Source: Suillus spraguei (taxonomy: Eukaryota > Basidiomycota > Agaricomycetes > Boletales > Suillaceae). From it: a stretch of 64,000 bases of DNA. A model generated the notes under the pieces. It did no database searches, was not told the origin of the DNA, and saw nothing but the letters and a program-made list of their open reading frames with translations. Location of the stretch: contig JABCPU010000274.1 of NCBI GenBank assembly GCA_016800925.1, positions 26,646-90,645 of the forward strand. The letters run 5' to 3'. A program made the position numbers and the translations under genes. This document shows positions 44,968 through 54,457 of the stretch, piece by piece (position 1 is the first letter of the stretch; every line of letters starts with the position of its first letter).

Positions 44968-47467
44968 CCATCCCAGATGTGAGCTGCAGGTTGAACAGGC
45001 TGGGCAGCTGAATAAGATGATTAGTGAGTAAAGACAAATGATGTATGTAGCACAAACCTTCATCGCCAGATGAGTGCTCTTCATCAACAGATGACAACCC
45101 CACAGTTAATGGTGACAGTGGACCCCCTTTCAATACAGAGGCATCGGATGGTGATGGCTTTGCCTTGGAACGCACACCTTCCTTCTTCAGTTCAATGACA
45201 ACCTCTGCAGACACACACTTCTTGGACACCTGAGAAGAACTTCCTGACTTCAATTTCTGTTTCTTCCCACATGAATCGTCTTTGTATTCAGTGTCCACCT
45301 CTGCTGTCACATCCCTTGAGCCCTCCAAAGTTGAAGTGAGTTCAATGACCTCCTGTGCAGCAGCCTTGGAAGCCATTGGCACAGTTGGCTTAGCAACAAC
45401 CCGAAAGGGATGAGTGGGAGGAGGGATGAGGAGCTTGAAAGAAATGGGCTCAGCAACAACCTTAAAGGGACAAGCAGGGGGAGGAGACATGACAGGCAGG
45501 AGAGACATGACAGCCTCTCCATCCTTTGGATCACAAGCTCTATTCTTTCCCTTCTTGACTCTGGTCTGTGTGACACTTGTCCCCACATGTTCCGGGCCAC
45601 CATAGTCTGTATGCTGATCAGCAAACATGCAACAAGCAGATGTGTGCTCCCAGGTGGAAGGAGGAGCCTCTCTGATGATAACCAGCTCTGTTAATTTGAT
45701 CAACAATGCTACAGAAATTGATTAGAATTGGACTACTAAATAGAGACAAAACTTACTGGGCATATTGGAAAACTTGACCACCTGCATGATGCCAGCCTTG
45801 AAAGCATCAACAAGTGCTGCAACCTCTTTGAACGTAAATACACCTATCCCCTTGTTATTCTTCGACATTGGATCATGGGATTCACCTGCCATGAGACAAC
45901 TTGTGGGTGGGATACCCTTCTATGTTCAGGCCACCAGAGGCTAAGGTGCTGGGCATCATTTTTCAGGGAAAATTCTTGTCGAATGCAAACTTCCCACCAA
46001 GTTTAGCTATATGAGCATGTCAGGTTGAACTGAAGAACAACTCGATTAGCTACTTACTGACTTGTTTTGTGATTGCTTTCTTGAGCCACCAGAGAGATTC
46101 ATCACAACCCTTGACTTTGGTGGAAGGAATCAAGTCAGCATCCTGAGAAGAGGCTTCTTCATCATCTTCAGGCAAGTCGTTGAAGGCATCATCAACTACT
46201 GCCAGTGAGGTTTTATTGCTATTTTGAAGTTGAATCAGAAAGAGATAGTAAGACACTAATTGAGACTTACTAGACATGAGCTTTGAGGTGACTGATGATA
46301 GTGTCATCATCAGCTCGGCATTGTGTACTCCAGAACTAGCAGACCAGAATGAGTAATCATCTCAGTATTGAATACCACTCTCAAGATACTTACCTCTGCA
46401 GCGCCTGGTGTAGTATGAACTTGACCAAGGGAGGCATCTTGATTGATGATTTTGCCACAGACGACCATCGCGGTCTCAAAGCCAAATTTAGCAGCGGCAC
46501 TATCAGCCTATAATGAAGATGGTCAGGGAACAGCAAGCAGTGAGGCATGAAGGAAGTATACTGACAATACTAAACATCCTTCAGTAGTATTTTTAAAACT
46601 CTTGTGCATATTGAGAGACAGTTTGAGGGGAAGCGGATGGCATTTTCACTTCATCATGGATGGACTGAATGTCTTTGTATGTGTCTGGAAAGGCCTCTTT
46701 GAAGAGGTTGTAACATTTTGTCCAAATTTACATACCTAACATCCACGATGGAACTGTAAGCACAACATCAACAAATACAATTGGAACTTACCTGGAGAGC
46801 CTCCATCTGCAGGAACCTTATGCCCAACATGTGCAAGTTCTTGCTCTGTGTGATCCTTGAAGTAACTGTGAGCATAGATGTTCCAGAAGTTAGTGCTGAC
46901 TGTCATCCGACCTCGACTTTTTAAGAACTAGTTGATGACTTGCTGCACTGGAATTGATGTCGACCGAGAGAGCTCAAGGAACAATTGCTTGATTTCGATG
47001 AAAGCAGCTTTGAGGATTATGTTGTTGTTGGCAGACTTCTGTCCAGGAACAAATGACTGGCCTGATGTCGAGGAAGGTGTGTCTTTGCTGCCCTGAGGAT
47101 CAGAGAACAGGTCATTGACATTTCCTGCATCAATGGAAGCACCACGTTCATGTGGGGAGGGATAATGAGGAGGGTTTGAAAGGCTGTAACTGCTGCTATC
47201 CTTCAGTGGTGTTGGTGGGATGACATTGGCAGTCATATGTCCAATCTGATGAGAGCATCCTTCAGCACTCTGAGGCACTGCAGGCTCATGAGAGGGTGCA
47301 CGCAAGGAGGAAGCCTGGTTGGTGAAACTTGGGCCGGCATCAGAAGACATAAAATGTCCCTGTGTCTCCATGAGCAGTGCCGTGAACAATGCGTCATCCA
47401 TCTGTTCAAAATTTGAGTGCTGCAGCAACCATCTGCTGGGTTGTGCCTCCATAGGATTGTAAAACAT
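44968..47467 (-). pseudogene. KDZ-transposon partner gene, decayed
   Basis: Minus-strand blocks in order: 47467-46928 (LLQHSNFEQMDDALFTALL, Ser/Pro-rich, then EIKQLFLELSRSTSIPVQQV), 46927-46790 (FLKSRGRMTVSTNFWNIYAH, then KDHTEQELAHVGH), 46500-46430 (FGFETAMVVCGKIINQD), 46310-46050 (KTSLAVVDDAFNDLPEDDEE, then KVKGCDESLWWLKKAITKQV) and 45706-44963 (Pro/Ser-rich, then a basic and acidic tail). I have seen this order in uncharacterised Agaricomycete proteins beside KDZ transposases. Stops and frame changes, and an abrupt end at the LTR (44967), indicate a relic. Its function is unknown. Confidence 0.6.
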
Positions 47468-47841
47468 ATCCTGTAGAGCTGCAGGATGGGGAGGGTTGGG
47501 ATCATGGAGACATGGTGATGTGTGACAAGCCTAAGTGGATGACACATCACCTCCCATGACACTATTATCATGTGTAGGATGTGTAGGTGCTGGTGCTGGG
47601 GGAACAGTTAGAGCATTGGGTGGGAATGAGTTTTCCTGATGCTGGATGGCAGCCTCTTTGACGATACTGATATTGCACTGCCTAGCCTTGATCCTACTCC
47701 TTAGTCAGGCAAGGAAAATTTTCAACTATTGTCGCAAGGAAGACTTGATAATTTGTGGACTGAATTCATACAAGTATATATCTATGTGATATTGATGATC
47801 TAGAGGCATGGTACAGAAAGAATGAGAGCTCGTAGATAATG

Positions 47842-49798
47842 CTACAGGTGGTGCATATCATCCTTGCAGAGTCCTGTTACATGATGTCCCTGTAAGACAG
47901 CAGCAATTGCTGCCAATACCCATACTCCACAGTCATAACCATTGGTCTGGACAGGTGTGATCTCAGAAGAAAGTTGAGATGCATGTACCCAAAGACTCAA
48001 AGTGTTACTAACTTTCAATGGTTGTGCTGTCCATCCATCAAGTTCAGTTGTGATGCGATGATGCCATTGGTGTGCAATAGCAAGGAGACAAGCAATCAGC
48101 TTCATGACATCCTTTGAGTACATAAGCCTCATGTGAAATCCTTGACACAAGTAAACTTACCTTAACATTGTTTTTCCAAGGTTTTTTCTCAGCCAGACTA
48201 TCAAAGAGGTGCAATTCTTTGCTGGAGAAGCGAATAATGCACAGCACCCAATGGCCAATATTGGAGGGACAATGGATAGGAAGAATCCAGACATCTTTTT
48301 CCCAGTAACATGTGTATGATACATTATGCCAGAGAACATCATCTGATGCATTATATCAAATGCAAGGGAGGTCGTGGGTTGTTAACAAAGCACAACAACT
48401 AGTGGCAACACTATTCAGTTCAGAAAATAGCAAAACGGCACACCCATTGATACAAGTATCATTAAGGAATGCTGTGGGTGAGGTAAGCAAGGCAATGTCC
48501 TTTGGCTTGAAAATTTGATGAGGGTATCCATCTCATGAAGGTAGTTCTCTTCCGGTAACTGTCCCTAGAATGATGACATACTCCTTCTTACATGGAACAT
48601 AGGAGTCATCTATCAGCACAGACTAAAACCTAGTTAATATTCAAATGATTCCTAAAGGACTGGTGCACCTTTGGAGCCTCCCACAAGATGACAGCATGAG
48701 CATCATTGACATGATCTATCGAATTGAAGTCTCAAACCTCCTCTCAACCCAAATCATCCTTTATAACATCAGCAAGAGCAGCATGTTCAAATTCAGCTAC
48801 TGGCAGGTCAAGAGGCTCAGCAAACTCAACATCACTGAGTTCTTCCTCAGGATCAGGTACTTCCAGTAATGTAGTGCTGAGCCAGTGCACATTTGATGAT
48901 TGGACACCACCTGAAAGGGTGATGGCAATCTCCAGCGCATCCTTGGCATGGGACATGAAGCAAAGCAAAGAGGCTAATGGGTTCACCCAGCGGGTTTGAA
49001 GTCTGAGAAATTCATTGCGGCGCTGCCTCAGCAAGACAGATATAAGTTCACCTGTCTATACATTAAAAACAATTCATACAAAAATAAGGAACCTACATCC
49101 TGGTGTGTGGAGTGCAAGCTCAAGTGCAGCAAGTTCTTCCCCAAAGAAACAACAAAGATTGTCAGCCTTGATACTGAGTCGCTTCTGTTCTTCTCGGCAG
49201 CACTCTCATTTCAGAAGTGCACGGATGCTGTCTCTGACATCAGCATCTTCCAACCACCAAGGAACTTGTCCTGTTGATGGCATAATCCACATGTCTTTCA
49301 TTAGACTGGGATCACTATGCAGCTCTGCAAGCTTTGTCAGGAGAGGATTAGGTAAAGGAATCCTCCAAGAAGGGTCATATAACACTTCTAAGCACTCACA
49401 GTAAGCATTAAACTTCCTGAGTGCTGTCAACAGAGTGGGTTGGTATTTCGCAATAGCTTTGCAGGTTTTTTGATGTAGTTTTGTGCCTAAATGACTATCA
49501 GTTGATAGCAAATCACAGGTATGAATGATTTACCTAATGCCTGCTGAGCACCGCCAACTGCACAGTCAAGTTTATCCCACTCAAAAAAGCTTGCAATTGC
49601 CCGTTTGCAGATGTTCATTTTCAAGTCACACGCCATCAGAAAAAGCCGAACAAAGTCCAAATTGATGCCTTCTAGGTCAGGGAATTGGTCATGAATATTG
49701 AGGGATGCATATAAAACTTCGACTTTGGCCATAAGACAATCGTGACCTCTCTCAAGAGCCTCAAGAGTGTCTTGCAAGGCAGTTCCTTTCTCAAGCAT
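47842..49798 (-). pseudogene. KDZ transposase C-terminal part fused to Ulp1-like protease
   Basis: Minus-strand pieces: 49798-49487 (KVEVLYASLNIHDQFPDLEG, then IASFFEWDKLDCAVGGAQQA), 49511-49206 (GTKLHQKTCKAIAKYQPTLL, then LEVLYDPSWRIPLPNPLLTK and WWLEDADVRDSIRALL) and 49034-48744 (LRLQTRWVNPL, SGGVQSSNVHWLS). These are signatures of the Kyakuja-Dileera-Zisupton transposase family. Next is a C48/Ulp1 fold: DVWILPIHCPSNIGHWVL (catalytic His), LHLFDSLAE (Asp) and QTNGYDCGVWVLAA (Gln and Cys), ending about 47842. A stop follows CCALLTTHDLPCI near 48357. The transposase N-terminal half with the RNase H-like core is absent beyond 49800. Some breaks may be introns, but the stops suggest a dead copy. 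Confidence 0.72.
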
Positions 49799-50669
49799 TC
49801 ACCTGGTGGATTGAAGTGCTGTATTGGAGGTATCTGTTAGCAACCTAGCCAGGTGCTAATGAACTTGAGTGGTGTCTGCAACAGGCGCTCTATCAAGAGT
49901 GGCGGCCTGTGCATATCAGTCTCCTAGCGCAGAGTGCACTAGTTGTGTTGGTCGGAGGTGGGTGCTATGCGCTGTCTCATGACCTATGTCACAGAGACAA
50001 GGTTCTTGACGACGATCAAAGATGTAGAAGCGATGAGCTTCTACGAAGTTTGAATAGTGACAATAAGCTTATCAAAAGCTTATCAAAAGAAGTTCAGGGT
50101 TGAAGATCAAGTAAATTCAAGTTAAAGAAGTACAAAGGCTATCTGCACATATTTATATGTAAGATTGAAGCAGAGTGCGAATACGTAAGTATCGCTAGAT
50201 TAAATATGAATTCAGATAGCCAATAGGAAGACACATGCTCACAGATGAGTCAGAGGCGTATGAACCAATGAATGCATGCATGTGTGAAAGGGAGTCATAG
50301 GTAAATGCAAAGGAAAAGATAAAAGGAAATACAACACCAGACATAGTCCTTGAGCCAAAGAGTTGTTTGTGTGAACCAGAGGGTAGCACGTGTTGAAGTG
50401 CAGAGGAAGGCATTGAACGCAACAGAGGTGTCTGAGGCGAGGCGCAGGAGTACCAGAAGAGTGCATGTTTTAGCGATGATGGAGGAGGCAAGCATAGGCA
50501 AGGTAAGGAGTGATGATGGCAAGCCAGACGAGGTAGTGGAGGACGAGGATGGAGGCCTCGTTGGGACGAGAGTAGATGGCAATGCATAGGAGGAAAAATG
50601 ATAGTAGGGACACAAGAAGGTGTTCTTGTAACATTACCCCATTTTTATGCATTTGATTCACTGAATCAA
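49799..50669. other. unassigned repeat-rich sequence
   Basis: Between the KDZ relic and the zinc-knuckle relic. No gene is supported; overlapping frames at 50195-50615 are in several phases without motif. A short tandem aaagcttatc is at 50068-50090. Confidence 0.35.
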
Positions 50670-51074
50670 TCATCTCCGCGGTTACCGCCTTCGAACAATG
50701 CAGAGTCAAGTGAGATGTCTGCGAGCCATTCTTCTGCCTTGGTTGTGTTGAGTATGCGCTGTTGTTCTTCTGCAGCGGCCGCTTGGTTGTAAGCTGCTTC
50801 TAACTTTCACAACTCTGGGTAGTACCCATGATCTCCAGGTTTCTTGTGCAGTATGGGGCGCCCATTGAGCATGTAGCAGAAATTCGTAAGGTGTCCTGGT
50901 GCAAACTTCCTGCAAATGCGACAGAAGTATTGAGTGCAATGGTGCTGCTTGTGTCCATATACTGAACATACACAGCAGATGACATTAGCACAATGGGTCT
51001 GAGTCATCTCGGTTGCTTCCATTTGCATGATGTCAACTGAGTGTTGCACGTCTGTGTGATTGGAGTAGGGGGAG
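50670..51074 (-). pseudogene. double zinc-knuckle coding relic, 3' half
   Basis: The minus-strand reading gives CCVCSVYGHKQHHC (C-x2-C-x4-H-x4-C) followed by CRICRKFAPGHLTNFC (C-x2-C-x6-H-x4-C), then a tail ending about 50670. The same pair of knuckles with the same spacing occurs in ORF3 of the gypsy element on the plus strand (57834-57940). The coding sequence continues across the insertion: the other half is at 58677-59179. It is interrupted by the 7.6-kb element, and the frame also differs between the two halves. Could be ORF3 of an older related element or a host gene of the same family. Confidence 0.65.
51070..51074. repeat. target-site duplication, left copy (GGGAG)
   Basis: The five bases before the 5' LTR are identical to the five after the 3' LTR (58672-58676). 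Confidence 0.9.
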
Positions 51075-51541
51075 TGTTACAATCGTGCGTGCCCCTATTC
51101 ATTTCCTTTACCTTGTATATTACGTAACACGACTCTGACTCATATGCTCAACGCATTTGTACGATACATGCCTTCCTCATTTAGGATACGCATTTATATT
51201 CTCACAGTTATCTGGTCTGTGCACACATATTGGCCTATTTAAGCACAGTGTACTTGTAGTAGATTCTTTACTTTAATCTTACTGGGTTTTACCTGGAATC
51301 TCCTTCGCTTAGGTCTCCAACCTAAGTCGTCTTGAATCGTCTCTAAGTCTAAGCACTCCTTAGCCTTAGTCTCTATTCTCACGGATACCTCTTAGATTAG
51401 TCTTTGAGGCTGAACCCTTGATCGTACTCGGAACGCGTTCCTTGTACTTCCACCTTGTCTTCTTTTAGACATTGTAAGAACTCCCAGCAGACCGTCTGTG
51501 TCTTTTCACTGTCGCTGGTGATGCCACCCCAGTTCGTAACA
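51075..51541 (+). repeat. 5' LTR (467 bp)
   Basis: Begins TGTTAC and ends GTAACA, an inverted 6-bp terminus. A TATA-like box (ctatttaag, 51235-51243) precedes the probable transcript start. A 7-bp stem (cttaggt ctcca acctaag, 51308-51326) lies in the probable U5 region. It differs from the 3' LTR at three transitions (for example gcacac/gcgcac and gatgcc/gacgcc). Confidence 0.95.
51270..51280 (+). promoter_or_regulatory. probable transcript 5' end, complement of the primer site
   Basis: ACTTTAATCTT begins about 34 nt after the TATA-like box. It is the exact reverse complement of 51543-51553. In Tf1-type elements the first 11 nt of the mRNA prime minus-strand synthesis. Confidence 0.65.
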
Positions 51542-51542
51542 A

Positions 51543-51553
51543 AAGATTAAAGT
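51543..51553 (+). other. self-primer binding site
   Basis: AAGATTAAAGT lies one base after the 5' LTR, where a primer binding site belongs. It pairs over 11 of 11 bases with 51270-51280. I do not recognise it as complementary to a common tRNA 3' end. Confidence 0.65.
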
Positions 51554-51741
51554 CCATTTTGATTGTCGACTATCCAGTCTTCGACCCTGAACCCTGATCG
51601 CCTAGATCAGCAGACTAGCATACGCGTACGCTGAGCAGATTGTCAAGAGGAAGCCCCCTGACAGAAGAAAAACCCTGACGGACAGCAAGACAGCGCGTGT
51701 AGGCACCAAGAAAGTATAACTCATCAGAAGAATCATCAACC

Positions 51742-52581
51742 ATGTCGTCGACCAAAGAATTCGAATACAAGATCGGTCAACCGATTGGTTTTGATGGAGA
51801 TTGTGATAACTCTCGTGAGTTTATCCAGTCGTGCAATTTGCACTTTGACATTAATGAAAAGCTTTACACCACCGACAAACAGAAGATCATCTATATAACA
51901 TCCTTTATGACCGAAAGGAATGCCAAGTCTTGGAAGGAACAATTCCTTGAACACGCCCAATCTACCGACACTTCGGGACAAAAAGTTGGTTATGGGACGA
52001 TGGCAGATTTTATGAAGAGCTTCAAGGAAGCATTTGAACCAGTGGATACCAAAGGAACCGCTCTCACCAGACTCCAAGATCTCAAACAAGGAACTGGAGA
52101 TCTCCATACCTATGTCGCTGACTTTGAGGCACTTGCAGCCAAGGCTCAGATCACTGACAACGCAATGAAGATCCAGTTCTTCCAAGACGGTCTTAATTGG
52201 GGTATCCTTACAAAGCTTTTCAATACAGGAGATGTCTCCGAAATATTCCGAGACGTTGTGTTGCAATGCGTTGCTATTGACAACGCCCATCATCGGCTTA
52301 ACGCCATGAGGACACGTCATACTCCACAACAGAAGAAGAAGAACTACGGGAACGCACGGTATATTCCGAACCGTGATTCCAACGCAATGGTCGTAGATCG
52401 AATCTCCGATATGGAGAGATCCGAATGCATGAAGAAAGGGCAATGCTTCGGATGCAGAAAGACAGGACACCGCATCCATAACTGTCCTGAAAGAAAGAAA
52501 AAGACCCCACTCCGACAAACCGAAGTCAAAGGGGAAGAAGAAGATGAAGAAACTGTGAGACGGATTGTTGAGGATTTTTGA
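51742..52581 (+). CDS. gag-like polyprotein of the gypsy element
   Basis: 279 aa, intact. It has the retrotransposon gag fold region (KSWKEQFLEHAQ, FMKSFKEAFEPVDTKGTAL, RLQDLKQGTGDLHTYVADFE) and one CCHC knuckle (CFGCRKTGHRIHNC) near residue 237, then an acidic end (EEEDEETVRRIVEDF). Gag forms the particle and binds RNA. Translation starts at ATG 51742, 200 nt downstream of the LTR. The stop TGA (52579-52581) directly follows a T5 run where pol is reached in the -1 frame. Confidence 0.92.
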   Translation: MSSTKEFEYKIGQPIGFDGDCDNSREFIQSCNLHFDINEKLYTTDKQKIIYITSFMTERNAKSWKEQFLEHAQSTDTSGQKVGYGTMADFMKSFKEAFEPVDTKGTALTRLQDLKQGTGDLHTYVADFEALAAKAQITDNAMKIQFFQDGLNWGILTKLFNTGDVSEIFRDVVLQCVAIDNAHHRLNAMRTRHTPQQKKKNYGNARYIPNRDSNAMVVDRISDMERSECMKKGQCFGCRKTGHRIHNCPERKKKTPLRQTEVKGEEEDEETVRRIVEDF

Positions 52582-53837
52582 CTTGGAGAAACAAAGACTC
52601 GACGTATGTTTCTCCCAATGTATTACTAAGACTTGTACGCGCTGTAGGTGAAAGAAAAGAACTTCGTGTCCCTATCACCCTCCACTCGCGTACTCGCTTG
52701 AAATCCGTCGACACCACCGCTGTTATCGATTCAGGAGCAGCGGGAACATTCATCTCTGAGGAGTTTGTGAAACTCCATCAAATCACACGACGAAAACTCA
52801 AAGAACCATTTCGAGTTACAACGGCAGACGGAACCCTCATAAGAGGAGGACCAATTACACATTACTGCCTCCTAGTGGTCAAAATCGACGACCGAACCAT
52901 GTATGGAAAATTCAATATCACTAAACTAGGAAGAAGAGATCAAATCCTCCTTGGAATTCCATGGTTACGAGCAATGAACCCAATTATAGATTGGGCTGCT
53001 GAAACACTTGTCCTTTCATGGACAGAGAAATCTGATGAAATCGAAATCGATTTGGATGAAGACCGAAAGAAGAACGGGTTGCCCCGACTTTTCAACCACC
53101 ATACCAGATGGCAACATTCCCGTCTTCCGAAACCGTTCATCGCTTCTCCTATTAACGTTCCTGAAGACCCAGAACCAGAAGTACGATTGCCACGTACTAC
53201 AGACCCCACCCCACGCGTCCAGCTGCCAAGAGCGGTATCACCGATTCCTCGCGCAGAGAAACGCAAGAATGAATCCGAACCTGAGTATCGGGTCGGACAA
53301 GAACCTATTGAGCAGCAGCCAATAGAAGAACAGAAACAGGGAAAGAGGAAAACGGAAGAGGAACTCCCAGGGCGAAGCACCAACGTACCAAAACTATCCA
53401 AGTTCTTTGTTCCCCCGAAAACCCTTTCAGCTTCCATAGAAGAAATCCCCGATAAAGAAGAACCCATGCCCTCGTTGATCCCAACAGAGGATGATGACCA
53501 ATTCGACACTATGCATGACGTCTGGCATGCGCCAGAAGTACGTGAAATTTCCTCTTACGAGCTTGGAGATGGAGAATTTCTTGTGGAATACGATACCGAT
53601 GGAGTCAGCATGAGGATCATAGAGGAAGTATCCATGGACACACCCCTGACACGTGATGGAACTTCTCAACTCGAGCAACCCTCCAACTACTTCACTATTC
53701 CCCTTCCTCCTCCAAATATAGTAACAAAGCTCAGGAATTCGCTACAGATGAGAAGGAAAAGAAAAAGAAGCCCTTCGAAGAATTGGTCCCGGATTATTTG
53801 CATGACTTTGCAGACGTCTTTGCTAAAGACGGATTAA
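52572..53837 (+). CDS. pol part 1: retropepsin and linker
   Basis: Open in the -1 frame relative to gag from 52572 to the stop at 53837; it has no ATG near its start, so gag-pol frameshifting is implied. The aspartic protease has VIDSGAAGTFIS (the catalytic D-S-G, near residue 50) and ILLGIPWLRAMNPIIDW. Then comes a Pro/Glu-rich linker of about 250 residues. Before it joins the RT, the frame changes again: the linker is in this frame, while PFEELVPDYLHDFADVFAKD is in the next. The last residues of this ORF are therefore out-of-frame sequence. Confidence 0.88.
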   Translation, partial: GFLTWRNKDSTYVSPNVLLRLVRAVGERKELRVPITLHSRTRLKSVDTTAVIDSGAAGTFISEEFVKLHQITRRKLKEPFRVTTADGTLIRGGPITHYCLLVVKIDDRTMYGKFNITKLGRRDQILLGIPWLRAMNPIIDWAAETLVLSWTEKSDEIEIDLDEDRKKNGLPRLFNHHTRWQHSRLPKPFIASPINVPEDPEPEVRLPRTTDPTPRVQLPRAVSPIPRAEKRKNESEPEYRVGQEPIEQQPIEEQKQGKRKTEEELPGRSTNVPKLSKFFVPPKTLSASIEEIPDKEEPMPSLIPTEDDDQFDTMHDVWHAPEVREISSYELGDGEFLVEYDTDGVSMRIIEEVSMDTPLTRDGTSQLEQPSNYFTIPLPPPNIVTKLRNSLQMRRKRKRSPSKNWSRIICMTLQTSLLKTD

Positions 53838-54457
53838 ACAAACTACCCCCCGAACGCCCTGGTATCGACCATCGGATCGACACTAAACCCGGTTTTATTC
53901 CTCGCACGTCTAAGGTCTACCCGCTATCGGAAAAAGAACGCGCTGCCGTCAAAATGTTTATCGATGAAAACGTTGCGAAAGGTTTCATCTCAGAATCAAA
54001 ATCACCTCAAGCTAGTGGTTTCTTCTTCGTGGGAAAGAAGAGTGGAGAATTGCGTCCCTGTCAAGATTATCGCTACATCAATGATTGGACAGTAAAGAAC
54101 GCCTACCCGCTCCCACTCCCTATCTCCCTTGTCGCACGTCTTCACAATGCGCAGTTCTTTACGAAAATGGATATCCGGTCCGGCTATAACAATATTCGCA
54201 TCCATCCTGATGATAGGTGGAAAGCTGCTTTTACCACAGAATTCGGCCTCTTCGAACTGAACGTCATGTTCTTCGGCCTTTGCAATTCCCCAGCAACTTT
54301 TCAAGCATACATGAATCGCACCTTTCAGCAAGAAATCAATGAAGGATGGATGGTTATCTATATGGACGATATCCTGATTTTCTCTACGACAATGGCAGAA
54401 CACCGTGAACGGACTAGACGAGTTTTGATGAAATACGAAAAGAACACCTGTTTTTGA
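53783..54457 (+). CDS. pol part 2: reverse transcriptase, N-terminal part
   Basis: The reverse transcriptase that copies element RNA. RT blocks: GIDHRIDTKPGFIPRTSKVY, SPQASGFFFVGKKSG, RPCQDYRYINDWTVKNAYPL, FTKMDIRSGYNNIRI (first Asp), FGLCNSPATFQAYMN and YMDDILIFS (catalytic YxDD). The frame breaks near 54425: one base is missing relative to the expected VL-x-EIRKEHLFLKLEKC, so it runs to a TGA at 54457 while the true reading continues in the adjacent frame from 54454. The upstream end is a frame continuation and not a true start. Confidence 0.88.
   Translation: MVPDYLHDFADVFAKDGLNKLPPERPGIDHRIDTKPGFIPRTSKVYPLSEKERAAVKMFIDENVAKGFISESKSPQASGFFFVGKKSGELRPCQDYRYINDWTVKNAYPLPLPISLVARLHNAQFFTKMDIRSGYNNIRIHPDDRWKAAFTTEFGLFELNVMFFGLCNSPATFQAYMNRTFQQEINEGWMVIYMDDILIFSTTMAEHRERTRRVLMKYEKNTCF

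Noticed and set aside
50195..50615. Several minus-strand frames of up to 130 aa
   Set aside because: Three phases are open together, indicating biased composition and not coding.
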